A stretch of 64,000 bases of DNA from Bradyrhizobium sp. 138. Lineage in GTDB: Bacteria; Pseudomonadota; Alphaproteobacteria; Rhizobiales; Xanthobacteraceae. The DNA lies in the NCBI RefSeq assembly GCF_023074075.1, contig NZ_JADPKT010000070.1, forward strand, positions 186,001 to 250,000, written 5' to 3'. The notes under the pieces are model-generated. The model did not search any database, was not told the DNA's origin, and saw only the letters and a program-made list of their open reading frames with translations. This document shows positions 8,019-15,598 of this stretch, piece after piece (position 1 is the stretch's first letter; every line of letters starts with the position of its first letter). Both the position numbers and the translations under genes were made by a program.

Positions 8019-9149
8019 TTACGCGGCCGCGTCCAGCTGCGCGTAACGCAGCACATGGAACGCGGGATCGCCGAACTGGATGTTGATGGAGGAGATTCGC
8101 TTGAAGTAGTGCCCAACGTTGAGCTCGTCGGTCATTCCCATGCCGCCGTGAAGCTGCACCGCCTGGTCGGCGACGAACCTGCCGGCATAGCCGATCTTCG
8201 ACTTGGCGCCGGAGGCGAGCCGCGACAGTGCGGAATCACCGGTGCTGAGGCTGAGGCTCAGATGCTGCATCAGGGAGAGCGCTTCCTGATGGGCGATGAA
8301 CATGTCGACCATCCGATGCTGCAGCACCTGGAACGCGCCGATGGTGGTGCCGAACTGCTTGCGCGTCTTCGAATACTCCAGCGTCGCCGAGTTCAGCTCA
8401 CCGATGGCGCCCACCGCTTCCGCGCAGAGCGCACCGATGGCGCGGTCGCGGCAGGCTTCCAGCGCGGCGACGCCCTCGCCTTCTGCTCCCAGCAATTGCC
8501 CGCGGACATCGCGCAGGCTGATCTCGGCGGCCCGACGGCCGTCGATGGTCTTGAAGCTCTGGAGATCGACGCCGCTCGCGCGTCGATCGACCACGAACAG
8601 GCTTACGCCGCCGCGGTCACGATCCTCGCCGGAGGTCCGCGCCGAGACGATCAGATAATCCGCCCAGGGCGCTGCGATCACCATGGTCTTCGCGCCGGTC
8701 AGGACGTAGTCGCTCCCCTCGCGCCGCGCCCGCGTCGTGACATTGGCCAGATCGAAGCGCGATGCCTTCTCGGTCCAGGCCAACGTCCAGATTTTCGAGC
8801 CCTCGATGATTTCAGGGAGGAAGCTCTGCTGCTGCTCCGGCGTGCCCAATTGCTCGATCAGCCCGCCGGCCAGCACCACCGTCTCGACGTAAGGCTCGAC
8901 CACGAGGCGACGGCCGAACTCGTGCATGACGATCATGGTCGACAACGGACCGCCGCCGAGACCGCCGGCCCCCTCGGAGAACGGCGCAGCCAGCAGGCCG
9001 AGCTCGGCGAAAGCCGCCCACTGCTTCCGGCTGAAGCCCTCCTCGCTTGCCACAATCTTGCGCCGCGCCTCGAAGGCGTACTGGTCGCGCAGCAGGCGCT
9101 GGACGCTGGATCGCAGCAATTCCTGCTCTTCCGTGAACTGAATATCCAT
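8019..9149 (-). CDS. Acyl-CoA dehydrogenase, PimD-like small subunit
   Basis: 376-residue FAD acyl-CoA dehydrogenase with the usual N-terminal helical, middle beta and C-terminal helical domains. Landmarks are EGAGGLGGG, TRKQFGTTIGAFQVLQHRM and the C-terminal VQLHGGMGMT. The ribosome site gggaggatc is immediately before ATG 9149. It is directly downstream of a second, longer acyl-CoA dehydrogenase gene. The pair resembles the large/small subunits of pimeloyl-CoA dehydrogenase or other heteromeric ACDs, so a mixed oligomer is likely. Substrate unknown. Confidence 0.88.
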   Translation of the reverse strand: MDIQFTEEQELLRSSVQRLLRDQYAFEARRKIVASEEGFSRKQWAAFAELGLLAAPFSEGAGGLGGGPLSTMIVMHEFGRRLVVEPYVETVVLAGGLIEQLGTPEQQQSFLPEIIEGSKIWTLAWTEKASRFDLANVTTRARREGSDYVLTGAKTMVIAAPWADYLIVSARTSGEDRDRGGVSLFVVDRRASGVDLQSFKTIDGRRAAEISLRDVRGQLLGAEGEGVAALEACRDRAIGALCAEAVGAIGELNSATLEYSKTRKQFGTTIGAFQVLQHRMVDMFIAHQEALSLMQHLSLSLSTGDSALSRLASGAKSKIGYAGRFVADQAVQLHGGMGMTDELNVGHYFKRISSINIQFGDPAFHVLRYAQLDAAA

Positions 9150-9172
9150 CCGATCCTCCCGATCCGCCGTGG

Positions 9173-10354
9173 CTAGAGCCCGAGCACGGCCTTGGCGATG
9201 ATGTTTCGCTGGATCTCGTTGGATCCGCCGTAGATGCTGAGCTTGCGCGCGTTCAGATATTTCTCCGACGCGGTGTGACCGTAGTCGGGGCCGGGCATGA
9301 AGCGGTTGGCGCTGACCGGATGCTCGCGGATGGCCAGGCCGTAATTGCCAATCGCGCGATGGGTGAGCTCGGTGATGTCCTGAAATATCTCGGTGCCTCG
9401 GATCTTGAACAGCGAGGCCGCCGGTCCAGGATCAATGCCGCGCGCCATCTGGGCGACGACGCGCAGCTCCGTCGCCTCCAGCGCCAGCACGTCGAGCTCG
9501 ATACGGGCAATGTCCCGCAGGAATTCGAGATGCGCGGGATCGTCGGCCGGTATCTCGGCCTTCACGATCTGCTTCAGCTTGTTGATGTAGCGGGTGGACC
9601 GGCCGATGCCGGCCATGCTGGTGCGCTCGTTGCCGAGCAGGAACTTGGCGTAGGTCCAGCCCTTGTTCTCCTCGCCGACCAAATTCTCGACGGGCACGCG
9701 GACGTTTTCGAGGAAGACGTCGTTGACCTCGTGGCTGCCATCGATCGTGATGATCGGCCGCACGGTCACGCCGGGCGATTTCATGTCGATCAGCAGGAAG
9801 GAGATGCCGGATTGCGGCTTCGCGCTCGGATCGGTGCGCACGAGGCAGAATATCCAGTCGGCATGCTGCGCCAGCGTGGTCCAGGTCTTGTGACCGTTGA
9901 CGATGTAGTGGTCGCCCTCACGCACCGCCTTGGTTCTGACGGTCGCGAGGTCGGAGCCCGAGCCCGGCTCCGAATAGCCCTGGCACCACCAATCCTCGCC
10001 GGACAGGATCCGCGGCAGAAACTTTTTCTTCTGTGCCTCATTTCCGAACGTGTAGATTACCGGCCCGACCATGGTCACGCTGAAGGCGAGCGGCGGCAGC
10101 GTGCCGGCGCGAGATGTTTCCTGCTCGAAGATGAAGCGCTGCGTGACCGACCAACCCGGGCCGCCATACTCCTTGGGCCAGAGCGGCGCGATCCAACCCT
10201 TCTTGTGGAGGATCCGGTGCCAGAGCAGCGACTGCTCCTTGGTCAGGTCGGTCTCCGGATTGGGAACGCGCATTTCCGGCGGATAACTCTCCGCAATGAA
10301 AGTGCGCACCTCGTCACGAAACGCGGCGTCCTCGGGGGAAAGCTTGAGCTCCAT
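9173..10354 (-). CDS. Acyl-CoA dehydrogenase, PimC-like large subunit
   Basis: 393-residue acyl-CoA dehydrogenase. Landmarks are WPKEYGGPGWS, the flavin-binding YSEPGSGSDLA, WTTLAQHADW, and the terminal YGGSNEIQRNIIAKAVLG. The ATG at 10354 begins MELKLSPEDAAF, the conserved family N-terminus; an upstream in-frame GTG at 10375 would overlap the SDR stop and is less likely. It is the second gene of the leftward operon starting with the SDR at 11106. Partner of the gene at 8019-9149. Confidence 0.9.
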   Translation of the reverse strand: MELKLSPEDAAFRDEVRTFIAESYPPEMRVPNPETDLTKEQSLLWHRILHKKGWIAPLWPKEYGGPGWSVTQRFIFEQETSRAGTLPPLAFSVTMVGPVIYTFGNEAQKKKFLPRILSGEDWWCQGYSEPGSGSDLATVRTKAVREGDHYIVNGHKTWTTLAQHADWIFCLVRTDPSAKPQSGISFLLIDMKSPGVTVRPIITIDGSHEVNDVFLENVRVPVENLVGEENKGWTYAKFLLGNERTSMAGIGRSTRYINKLKQIVKAEIPADDPAHLEFLRDIARIELDVLALEATELRVVAQMARGIDPGPAASLFKIRGTEIFQDITELTHRAIGNYGLAIREHPVSANRFMPGPDYGHTASEKYLNARKLSIYGGSNEIQRNIIAKAVLGL

Positions 10355-10368
10355 CGCAGCAGGCTCCG

Positions 10369-11106
10369 CTACCACTTCTCGCCGAAGGGACGGATCTCGA
10401 GCTCAAACGTCCATGCGCTTTTCGGCTGCTGGTAGAGCTGCCAATAGGAAGTTGCGACGGAGGACGGAGGCATCAAGGCATCCGGATCATCCAGCGCGTT
10501 GGGCCCGAGAGCCTCCAGCCGGCGTTGCCGAACCCACTCGGTATCCACACCGGAATCGATGACGAGATGCGCGACATGAATATTCTTCGGGCCAAGCTCA
10601 CGGGCCATGGCTTGCGCGACCGCGCGAAGGCCGAACTTGGCGCTTGCGAAGGCTGCATAGCCGCTGCCGCCTCGGAGCGAGGCGGTCGCCCCGGTAAAGA
10701 AGATGTTGCCACCCCCATGCGGCAGCATCAGGCGGGCCGCCTCGCGACCAGCCAGGAAGCCGGAATAGCAGGCCATTTCCCAGACCTTGCGGAAAACGCG
10801 TTCTGTGGTTTCCAGAATCGGGAAATTGACGTTCGCTCCGATGTTGAAGATGCAGACTTCCAGCGGCGCGTGCTTGTCCGCATCGTTGAGGAAGGAGATG
10901 ATTTCGTCTTCCTTGCGCGCATCGAGCGAACGGGCGTGAACCTCTCCGCCGGCGGCCTCGATATCCTTCACGAGCGGAGCCAGCTTTTCGCCGTTACGAC
11001 GGCCGGCGAAGACCGTGAAGCCTTCTGCTGCGAACTTCTTGGCGATCTCGCCGCCGATGAAGTCGCCCGCGCCTATCACGGCCGCGGTTGCGTTTCTCTT
11101 TTGCAA
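10369..11106 (-). CDS. SDR-fold protein lacking catalytic Ser and Tyr
   Basis: 245-residue Rossmann protein with the nucleotide loop GAGDFIGG and the SDR segment 'FNIGAN'. The active-site region reads FTGATASLRGGSGYAAFASAKF. Aligned to classical SDRs, the catalytic Ser position is Ala140 and the Tyr position is Phe153, with Lys157 kept. It is paralogous to the divergent gene at 11455-12198, which has the same changes. It leads the operon of two acyl-CoA dehydrogenases, thiolase and nitronate monooxygenase-like protein. A palindrome at 11305 lies in its upstream region. It could be an enzyme with another mechanism or an NAD(P)-binding partner. Confidence 0.85.
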   Translation of the reverse strand: MQKRNATAAVIGAGDFIGGEIAKKFAAEGFTVFAGRRNGEKLAPLVKDIEAAGGEVHARSLDARKEDEIISFLNDADKHAPLEVCIFNIGANVNFPILETTERVFRKVWEMACYSGFLAGREAARLMLPHGGGNIFFTGATASLRGGSGYAAFASAKFGLRAVAQAMARELGPKNIHVAHLVIDSGVDTEWVRQRRLEALGPNALDDPDALMPPSSVATSYWQLYQQPKSAWTFELEIRPFGEKW

Positions 11107-11304
11107 GGCTCGTCTCCCGGTTAGGTTGGATCTGTTGAAGCTATTCCGCCAAGGGCGGAGCGGCTAGCCAATAGCACTCACGGGCCATGAGCATGCTGCG
11201 GCCACCTGCCGTATCTGTTGCGCTTGAAAGGGCCATCACTGCCAACCTCCCGGATGATGAGCGCATGTCCTTTTGCCGCAGCGCATTCATGGCTCCGATC
11301 TAAC

Positions 11305-11319
11305 GTTCTTTTTTAGAAC
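11305..11319. promoter_or_regulatory. Palindromic operator, copy 1
   Basis: GTTCT-TTTTT-AGAAC, a perfect inverted repeat of 5 bp with a 5-bp centre. It is 198 bp upstream of the leftward SDR start at 11106. One of four matching sites in this locus; the candidate binder is the HxlR protein encoded at 15044. Confidence 0.65.
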
Positions 11320-11422
11320 TCGTCAATTGCTATTTTGCCATTCTCGGCCTGCAGGCGAATGCGGCAGATAACCTGTCATTTCGACTGTTCTTTACAACGC
11401 TGCAGAGAGCAACTACCAATAC

Positions 11423-11437
11423 GTTCCAAATAAGAAC
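11423..11437. promoter_or_regulatory. Palindromic operator, copy 2
   Basis: GTTCC-AAATA-AGAAC, one mismatch from the perfect repeat. It ends 17 bp before the start codon at 11455, so a bound regulator would cover the ribosome site or early transcript region. Confidence 0.6.
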
Positions 11438-11454
11438 GCATTGGGAGGAAAAGC

Positions 11455-12198
11455 ATGGTCGAGAGCCGCGGGGTGGCGATCCTGGTCGGCGCAGGCGATG
11501 CGATCGGCGCTGCCGTCGCACGACGTTTTGCCAGGGGCGGTTATACGGTTTGCATCTGCCGGCGCGACGCCACCAAATCTCAAGGGCTCGTGGACGAACT
11601 GACCGCCGCCGGCTATCGCATCCACGCTTTCAGCGTCGATGCGCGTCAGGAGGCCGAAGTCCAGAAGCTGTTTTCGGATATTGAAAGCAAGATCGGACCG
11701 ATCGAGGTCTGCCTTTTCAATGCCGGCTCGAACGTCAACAAGCCCCTGCTGGACACCACGGAGAAGCTGTTTTTCAAGGCCTGGGAGCTGGCCTGCTATG
11801 CCGGATTCCTCGTAGGTCGCGAAGCCGCGCGTGTCATGCTGCCGCGCGGGCGCGGCACGATTTTCTTTACCGGCGCAACGGCCAGCATTCGCGGCGGCAA
11901 GGGCTTTGCCGCGTTTTCATCTGCGAAATTCGCACTTCGCGCCGTGGCGCAGGCCATGGCGCGCGAGCTTGGGCCGAAGAACATCCATGTCGTCCATCTC
12001 ATCATCGACGCCGGCGTCGATAGCGAGGCCATCCACCAGCGCATGAAGGCGGCAAAGGGGATCGAGGCAAGCGAAATCCCGCCGGACAGCCTGACGAAGA
12101 CCTCCTCCATCGCAGACGCCTATTGGTTCGCTCACCAGCAGAGCCGCGACGGCTGGACCCATGAACTCGATCTTCGTCCGTCGGTGGAGAAGTGGTGA
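11455..12198 (+). CDS. SDR-fold protein lacking catalytic Ser and Tyr (paralogue)
   Basis: 247-residue paralogue of the product of 10369-11106, read divergently from it. The nucleotide loop is VGAGDAIGAA. The active-site stretch reads FTGATASIRGGKGFAAFSSAK, which places Ala141 and Phe154 where classical SDRs have Ser and Tyr; Lys158 remains. The start ATG at 11455 follows gggagga. The stop overlaps the start of the GST gene by one base (TGATG), so the two are translationally coupled. Keeping both copies with identical substitutions suggests a conserved subfamily rather than decay. Confidence 0.85.
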   Translation: MVESRGVAILVGAGDAIGAAVARRFARGGYTVCICRRDATKSQGLVDELTAAGYRIHAFSVDARQEAEVQKLFSDIESKIGPIEVCLFNAGSNVNKPLLDTTEKLFFKAWELACYAGFLVGREAARVMLPRGRGTIFFTGATASIRGGKGFAAFSSAKFALRAVAQAMARELGPKNIHVVHLIIDAGVDSEAIHQRMKAAKGIEASEIPPDSLTKTSSIADAYWFAHQQSRDGWTHELDLRPSVEKW

Positions 12199-12875
12199 TG
12201 AGCGCGACACCCGATCTCACGCTGTGGGGCGCCGGCACGAGCCGCACCGTCCGTGCACACTGGGCGATGCACGAACTTGGCTTATCCTATAAGGCCAAGC
12301 CGATCGGACCACGCACAGGCGAGACCAAGACCGCTGAGTATACCAGGCTCAATCCTCGCCAGAAGATCCCGTTGCTGCAGGACGGCGACTTCTGCATCGG
12401 TGAAAGCGCCGCGATCGTCGCCTATCTGTCGCGGATGTATTCCACGCCGGAGCGCTCGCTGATTCCGGAAGCCACCCGCGACTATGCGGCATGGCTCGAA
12501 TGGTGCTTCTTTATCGTGGCCGAGCTCGATTCCACGAGCCTGTACGTCATGCGCCGCCACCGGGCGGATGCACTGGGACACATCTATGGCGTTGCGCCTG
12601 AGGTCGTCGCCCAGGCCGCGGACTATTTCCGCGGTCAGCTGCGCCACGTGGAAGTCGCCTTGGCTGATGGCCGGCCGTTTCTCATGGGCGAGCGCTTCAG
12701 CAGTGCGGACATCCTCCTGACAACGTGCCTCGACTGGGCCATCGCTTACGGCGTCGGCATTTGCGACAATGCGCAGCCCTATCTCGAACGCATCCATCAC
12801 CGGGAGGCCTATCAGCGAGCGGTCGAAGCCAATGCTCCGGTCGCTCCCGTTGCGGTGGTACCGGCAAAACCCTGA
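12198..12875 (+). CDS. Glutathione S-transferase family protein
   Basis: 225-residue GST. The thioredoxin-like N-terminal domain (about 1-85) has the glutathione-site features PRQKIPLLQDGD (cis-Pro) and GESAAIVAYLSR; an all-helical C-terminal domain ends with FSSADILLTTCLDWA. Start ATG 12198 is coupled to the upstream SDR stop. Its place in a CoA-dependent catabolic locus, beside an HCCA isomerase-like gene, suggests glutathione-dependent isomerisation, ether cleavage or dehalogenation; which one cannot be told from sequence. Confidence 0.88.
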   Translation: MSATPDLTLWGAGTSRTVRAHWAMHELGLSYKAKPIGPRTGETKTAEYTRLNPRQKIPLLQDGDFCIGESAAIVAYLSRMYSTPERSLIPEATRDYAAWLEWCFFIVAELDSTSLYVMRRHRADALGHIYGVAPEVVAQAADYFRGQLRHVEVALADGRPFLMGERFSSADILLTTCLDWAIAYGVGICDNAQPYLERIHHREAYQRAVEANAPVAPVAVVPAKP

Positions 12876-12906
12876 AGAGCCGATCGCGGGCGCGCGAAAG
12901 GCCGGA

Positions 12907-14106
12907 CTAGATGGCCACGCGCAGGGCGCGCTCGGCGATCATCTTGTCGATGGCGCCGTCGTCATATCCGAGATCGCGCAGGACCTCACGCGAGTGCTCG
13001 CCGACCCGGGGCGCCGGCCCGCCGATCGCGGCCTGGTTGACCTCGAAGCGGGCTGCGGGCTTTGGCTGCCGCACCCGGCCAACCTTCGGCTGATCGAACT
13101 CAGCAATGAGGCCGCGCGCGACGACCTGTTCATTGTGGATGATTTCGCCCCGACGCAGGATCGGCGCGCAAGGCACGTCCGCCGCATCCAGGCGCTCCAG
13201 CCACTCGGCTGTCGTGTGCTGGCTGATGTATTCCGCCATCTTGTTGATCCGCGCGGTGGCATTGACCGAACGCGCGGCCGGCGTTGCAAAGCGAGCATCG
13301 TTGGCGAGCTCGGGATCGCCGCAAGCGCGGCAAAATCCCTGCCATTCGGAATCGGAGATGGTGCCCGCGGTGATGTAGCCGTCGCTGGTCTTGAACACCA
13401 GGTCCGGCCGATCATTCGGATCGGCGGCGGCCGCCTCGGCGCCAACCACGGTGTACTGCATCATGCCTTCCGGCCAGAGATAGGAGATCATCGCATCCAG
13501 CATCGCCACCTGGATGTGGTCGCCCTGCCCCGTCTTCTCGCGCGCATACAGCGCCGCCGCCACCGCCTGCGCGGTGAACACCGCGGTCGTCTTGTCACAG
13601 ACGATGGTGCGGATCATTTGCGGCCGGTTCGTCACCGGCTGCGACTGGATATCCGCGAAGCCCGACAGCCCCTGAACGATGGGATCGTAGACCCGCTTCT
13701 TGACATAGGGGCCGGTATCGCCGACCCCGCTGATCGAGACGTAGATCAGGCGCGGATGGCGCTGGCGCAATTCCTGAACGCCGAGGCCGAGACGTTCCAT
13801 GGTACCTGGCCGGAAATTCTGCACCAGGACATCGGCCTGCGCGACCAGCCGGGTGAGCACCTCGCGCCCCGAAGCACTCTTGACGTCGATCGACAGCGAG
13901 CGCTTGCCGCGGTTCGAGGAGATGAACAGCGCGGAGAACTCACCCTCCTTGTCGATGGTGGCACGGCTGCGGCGCGTAATGTCGCCGCCAATCGGCTCGA
14001 TCTTCAGCACGTCGGCGCCCTGATCCGCCAGAAACATGGTCGCGAACGGGCCCGACACCACGCCGGTCAAATCGAGCACGCGAACGCCGTGAAGTGGGCC
14101 GGGCAT
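12907..14106 (-). CDS. CoA-transferase family III (CaiB/BaiF)
   Basis: 399-residue class III CoA-transferase moving CoA between acyl groups. The N-terminal VRVLDLTGVVSGPF and NFRPGTMERLGLG are family signatures, and Asp171 in IVCDKTTAVF aligns with the catalytic Asp169 of formyl-CoA transferase. ATG 14106 has agggag at a normal 7-base distance; the ATG two codons upstream is too close to it. The gene lies downstream of the HCCA isomerase-like gene and convergent to the GST gene. It probably activates the pathway acid or salvages CoA. Confidence 0.9.
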   Translation of the reverse strand: MPGPLHGVRVLDLTGVVSGPFATMFLADQGADVLKIEPIGGDITRRSRATIDKEGEFSALFISSNRGKRSLSIDVKSASGREVLTRLVAQADVLVQNFRPGTMERLGLGVQELRQRHPRLIYVSISGVGDTGPYVKKRVYDPIVQGLSGFADIQSQPVTNRPQMIRTIVCDKTTAVFTAQAVAAALYAREKTGQGDHIQVAMLDAMISYLWPEGMMQYTVVGAEAAAADPNDRPDLVFKTSDGYITAGTISDSEWQGFCRACGDPELANDARFATPAARSVNATARINKMAEYISQHTTAEWLERLDAADVPCAPILRRGEIIHNEQVVARGLIAEFDQPKVGRVRQPKPAARFEVNQAAIGGPAPRVGEHSREVLRDLGYDDGAIDKMIAERALRVAI

Positions 14107-14182
14107 GGGCATTCTCCCTGATCTTACTTTTATTCTGGGGCCGAGCGTGGCTTTCGCCACTCGAGCCGGACAATAGGCGCGG

Positions 14183-14815
14183 TCAGGCCGTCTTGGGAAC
14201 GGGTTGTCTGGTTTGCTCGACGATGGATTCCTCGACGTCGCGGATCTGGTCCTTGCCGAAGAACATTTCCTTTCCAACGAAGAAGGTCGGAGAGCCGAAT
14301 GCTCCTCGGCTGACGGCGTCGGTGGTTAGATCGATCAGCCGCTTCTTGACGTCATCCTGCTGTGCGCGTGCCATCAGCCGATCGATATCGATGCCGGAGG
14401 AGACGAACGCGTTGCGGAAGATTTCGACATCGTCCATTTTCTTGGGCTCTTCCCACATGTGATGATAGGCGGCGCGAAAATATGGCTCGAACATGCCCTC
14501 GAACTGGGCGGCGACGGCACCGCGCATCAGCATCAAGGTGTTGACCGGAAAGAACGGATTCTGGCGAAATTTCGTGATGTTGTGGCGTCGGATGAACCGC
14601 TGGGTCTCCAGCGCCTGGTATTCCGGCTTGTTCTTTATTCCGCGCAGCGATTCGAACGGCGACATGTTGCCGGTCGCCTTGTAGATGCCGCCGAGCAGAA
14701 CCGGGACGTAGGTGAACTTCACGCCGGTCCGCTGCTCGATGCCGGGAATGGCGACTTCCGCCAGATAGGCGTTCGGACTGCCGAAATCGAACTGGAATTC
14801 AACCTTCAAGGTCAT
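14183..14815 (-). CDS. DsbA-family / 2-hydroxychromene-2-carboxylate isomerase-like
   Basis: 210-residue thioredoxin-fold protein of the GST kappa/HCCA isomerase group. It begins VEFQFDFGSPNAYLAE, with Ser in place of the CxxC Cys as in HCCA isomerase and GST kappa, and has the C-terminal RGAFGSPTFFVG and FFGKDQ. HCCA isomerases use glutathione to isomerise a naphthalene-pathway intermediate; homologues also act in other ring and side-chain pathways. The palindrome at 14887 lies 71 bp upstream of its start. It is divergent from the HxlR regulator and probably co-transcribed with the CoA-transferase downstream. Confidence 0.82.
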   Translation of the reverse strand: MTLKVEFQFDFGSPNAYLAEVAIPGIEQRTGVKFTYVPVLLGGIYKATGNMSPFESLRGIKNKPEYQALETQRFIRRHNITKFRQNPFFPVNTLMLMRGAVAAQFEGMFEPYFRAAYHHMWEEPKKMDDVEIFRNAFVSSGIDIDRLMARAQQDDVKKRLIDLTTDAVSRGAFGSPTFFVGKEMFFGKDQIRDVEESIVEQTRQPVPKTA

Positions 14816-14886
14816 CGCGCTTCTCCCGGAGATCGTATGGCGGGCACCGGCGATCCACTCGCCAGCCTCATTCCCGCTACCTTATA

Positions 14887-14901
14887 GTTCTAAAATAGAA
14901 C
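14887..14901. promoter_or_regulatory. Palindromic operator, copy 3
   Basis: GTTCT-AAAAT-AGAAC, a perfect 5-bp inverted repeat with a 5-bp centre, in the divergent region between the HCCA isomerase-like gene and the HxlR gene. Its location next to the regulator gene is the main reason to assign the motif to HxlR. Confidence 0.65.
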
Positions 14902-15043
14902 TGTCAAATGTGCCTGCAGTCCGCGGGTTTCCCCTGCCTTGAGGGGGATTGTTTGGCAATTAGTACCTATCTAGAATGCAAGGGCCGCGCCGGCCTCCGC
15001 GAAGATTCGGAACGGCCCATGCTGGCACGACTGGAGTATGTGA

Positions 15044-15556
15044 ATGAAGTGGAACGAACTCGAGGAAGAGCCGTGCTCGATGGCCCGAACCATCGGCGTG
15101 ATCGGCGATCGCTGGACGCTTCTGATCCTGCGCGAGTGCTTCCTGCGCACGCGCCGCTTCGAAGGATTCCAGTCGGCGCTGGGAATCACACGGCACTTGC
15201 TGGCCGAGCGGCTGAAAAAACTGGTTCGGCAGGGCATCCTGCGCCGCATTCCCTATCAGGAATCGCCCAAGCGCCACGAATATATCCTGACTCAGAAGGG
15301 CCTCGACCTCTATCCGATCATGATGGCGATCGTGCATTGGGGTGACACTCATATGGTCGACGAGCGCGGCCGCCCCTTGCTGCACCAGCACCGCAAATGC
15401 GGAAAAGACTTCGATCCGGTCATGGTGTGCTCCGAATGCGGCGAGCCGCTGTCCGCCAAGGAGGTTCATACTCACCCAGGGCCGGGCGCCCGCGGCCTCC
15501 CGGAGAGAAGCGCGCCGGAGCCAAGGAAGACGAAGGCACGCTCACGCGCCGCTTGA
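15044..15556 (+). CDS. HxlR family transcriptional regulator
   Basis: 170-residue MarR-like winged-helix regulator. Residues about 10-100 are the HxlR domain: PCSMARTIGVIGDRWTLLIL, then FEGFQSALGITRHLLAERLK and RHEYILTQKG. Cys11 is at the usual HxlR redox or ligand position. An extension at about 118-140 has C-x(n)-C-x2-C (KCGK...VCSECGE), possibly a metal-binding knuckle. ggag lies 8 bases before ATG 15044. Located in the middle of the locus and divergent from the HCCA isomerase-like gene, it is the best candidate to bind the GTTCY-N5-AGAAC sites. Confidence 0.9.
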   Translation: MKWNELEEEPCSMARTIGVIGDRWTLLILRECFLRTRRFEGFQSALGITRHLLAERLKKLVRQGILRRIPYQESPKRHEYILTQKGLDLYPIMMAIVHWGDTHMVDERGRPLLHQHRKCGKDFDPVMVCSECGEPLSAKEVHTHPGPGARGLPERSAPEPRKTKARSRAA

Positions 15557-15598
15557 GGCGGAAGCGCGCCGCATGCTGCCGCAACACTGGACTCGCTG

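Larger units (their letters stand above)
11107..11454. promoter_or_regulatory. Divergent promoter region of the SDR pair
   Basis: A 348-bp gap between two divergent paralogous genes. It holds two copies of the GTTCY-N5-AGAAC palindrome (11305-11319 and 11423-11437) and AT-richer sequence between them. No credible gene is present. Confidence 0.6.

Noticed and set aside
12769..14121. 450-codon rightward frame opposite the CoA-transferase gene
   Set aside because: Antisense shadow; the leftward product has the catalytic Asp and full-length homology pattern.
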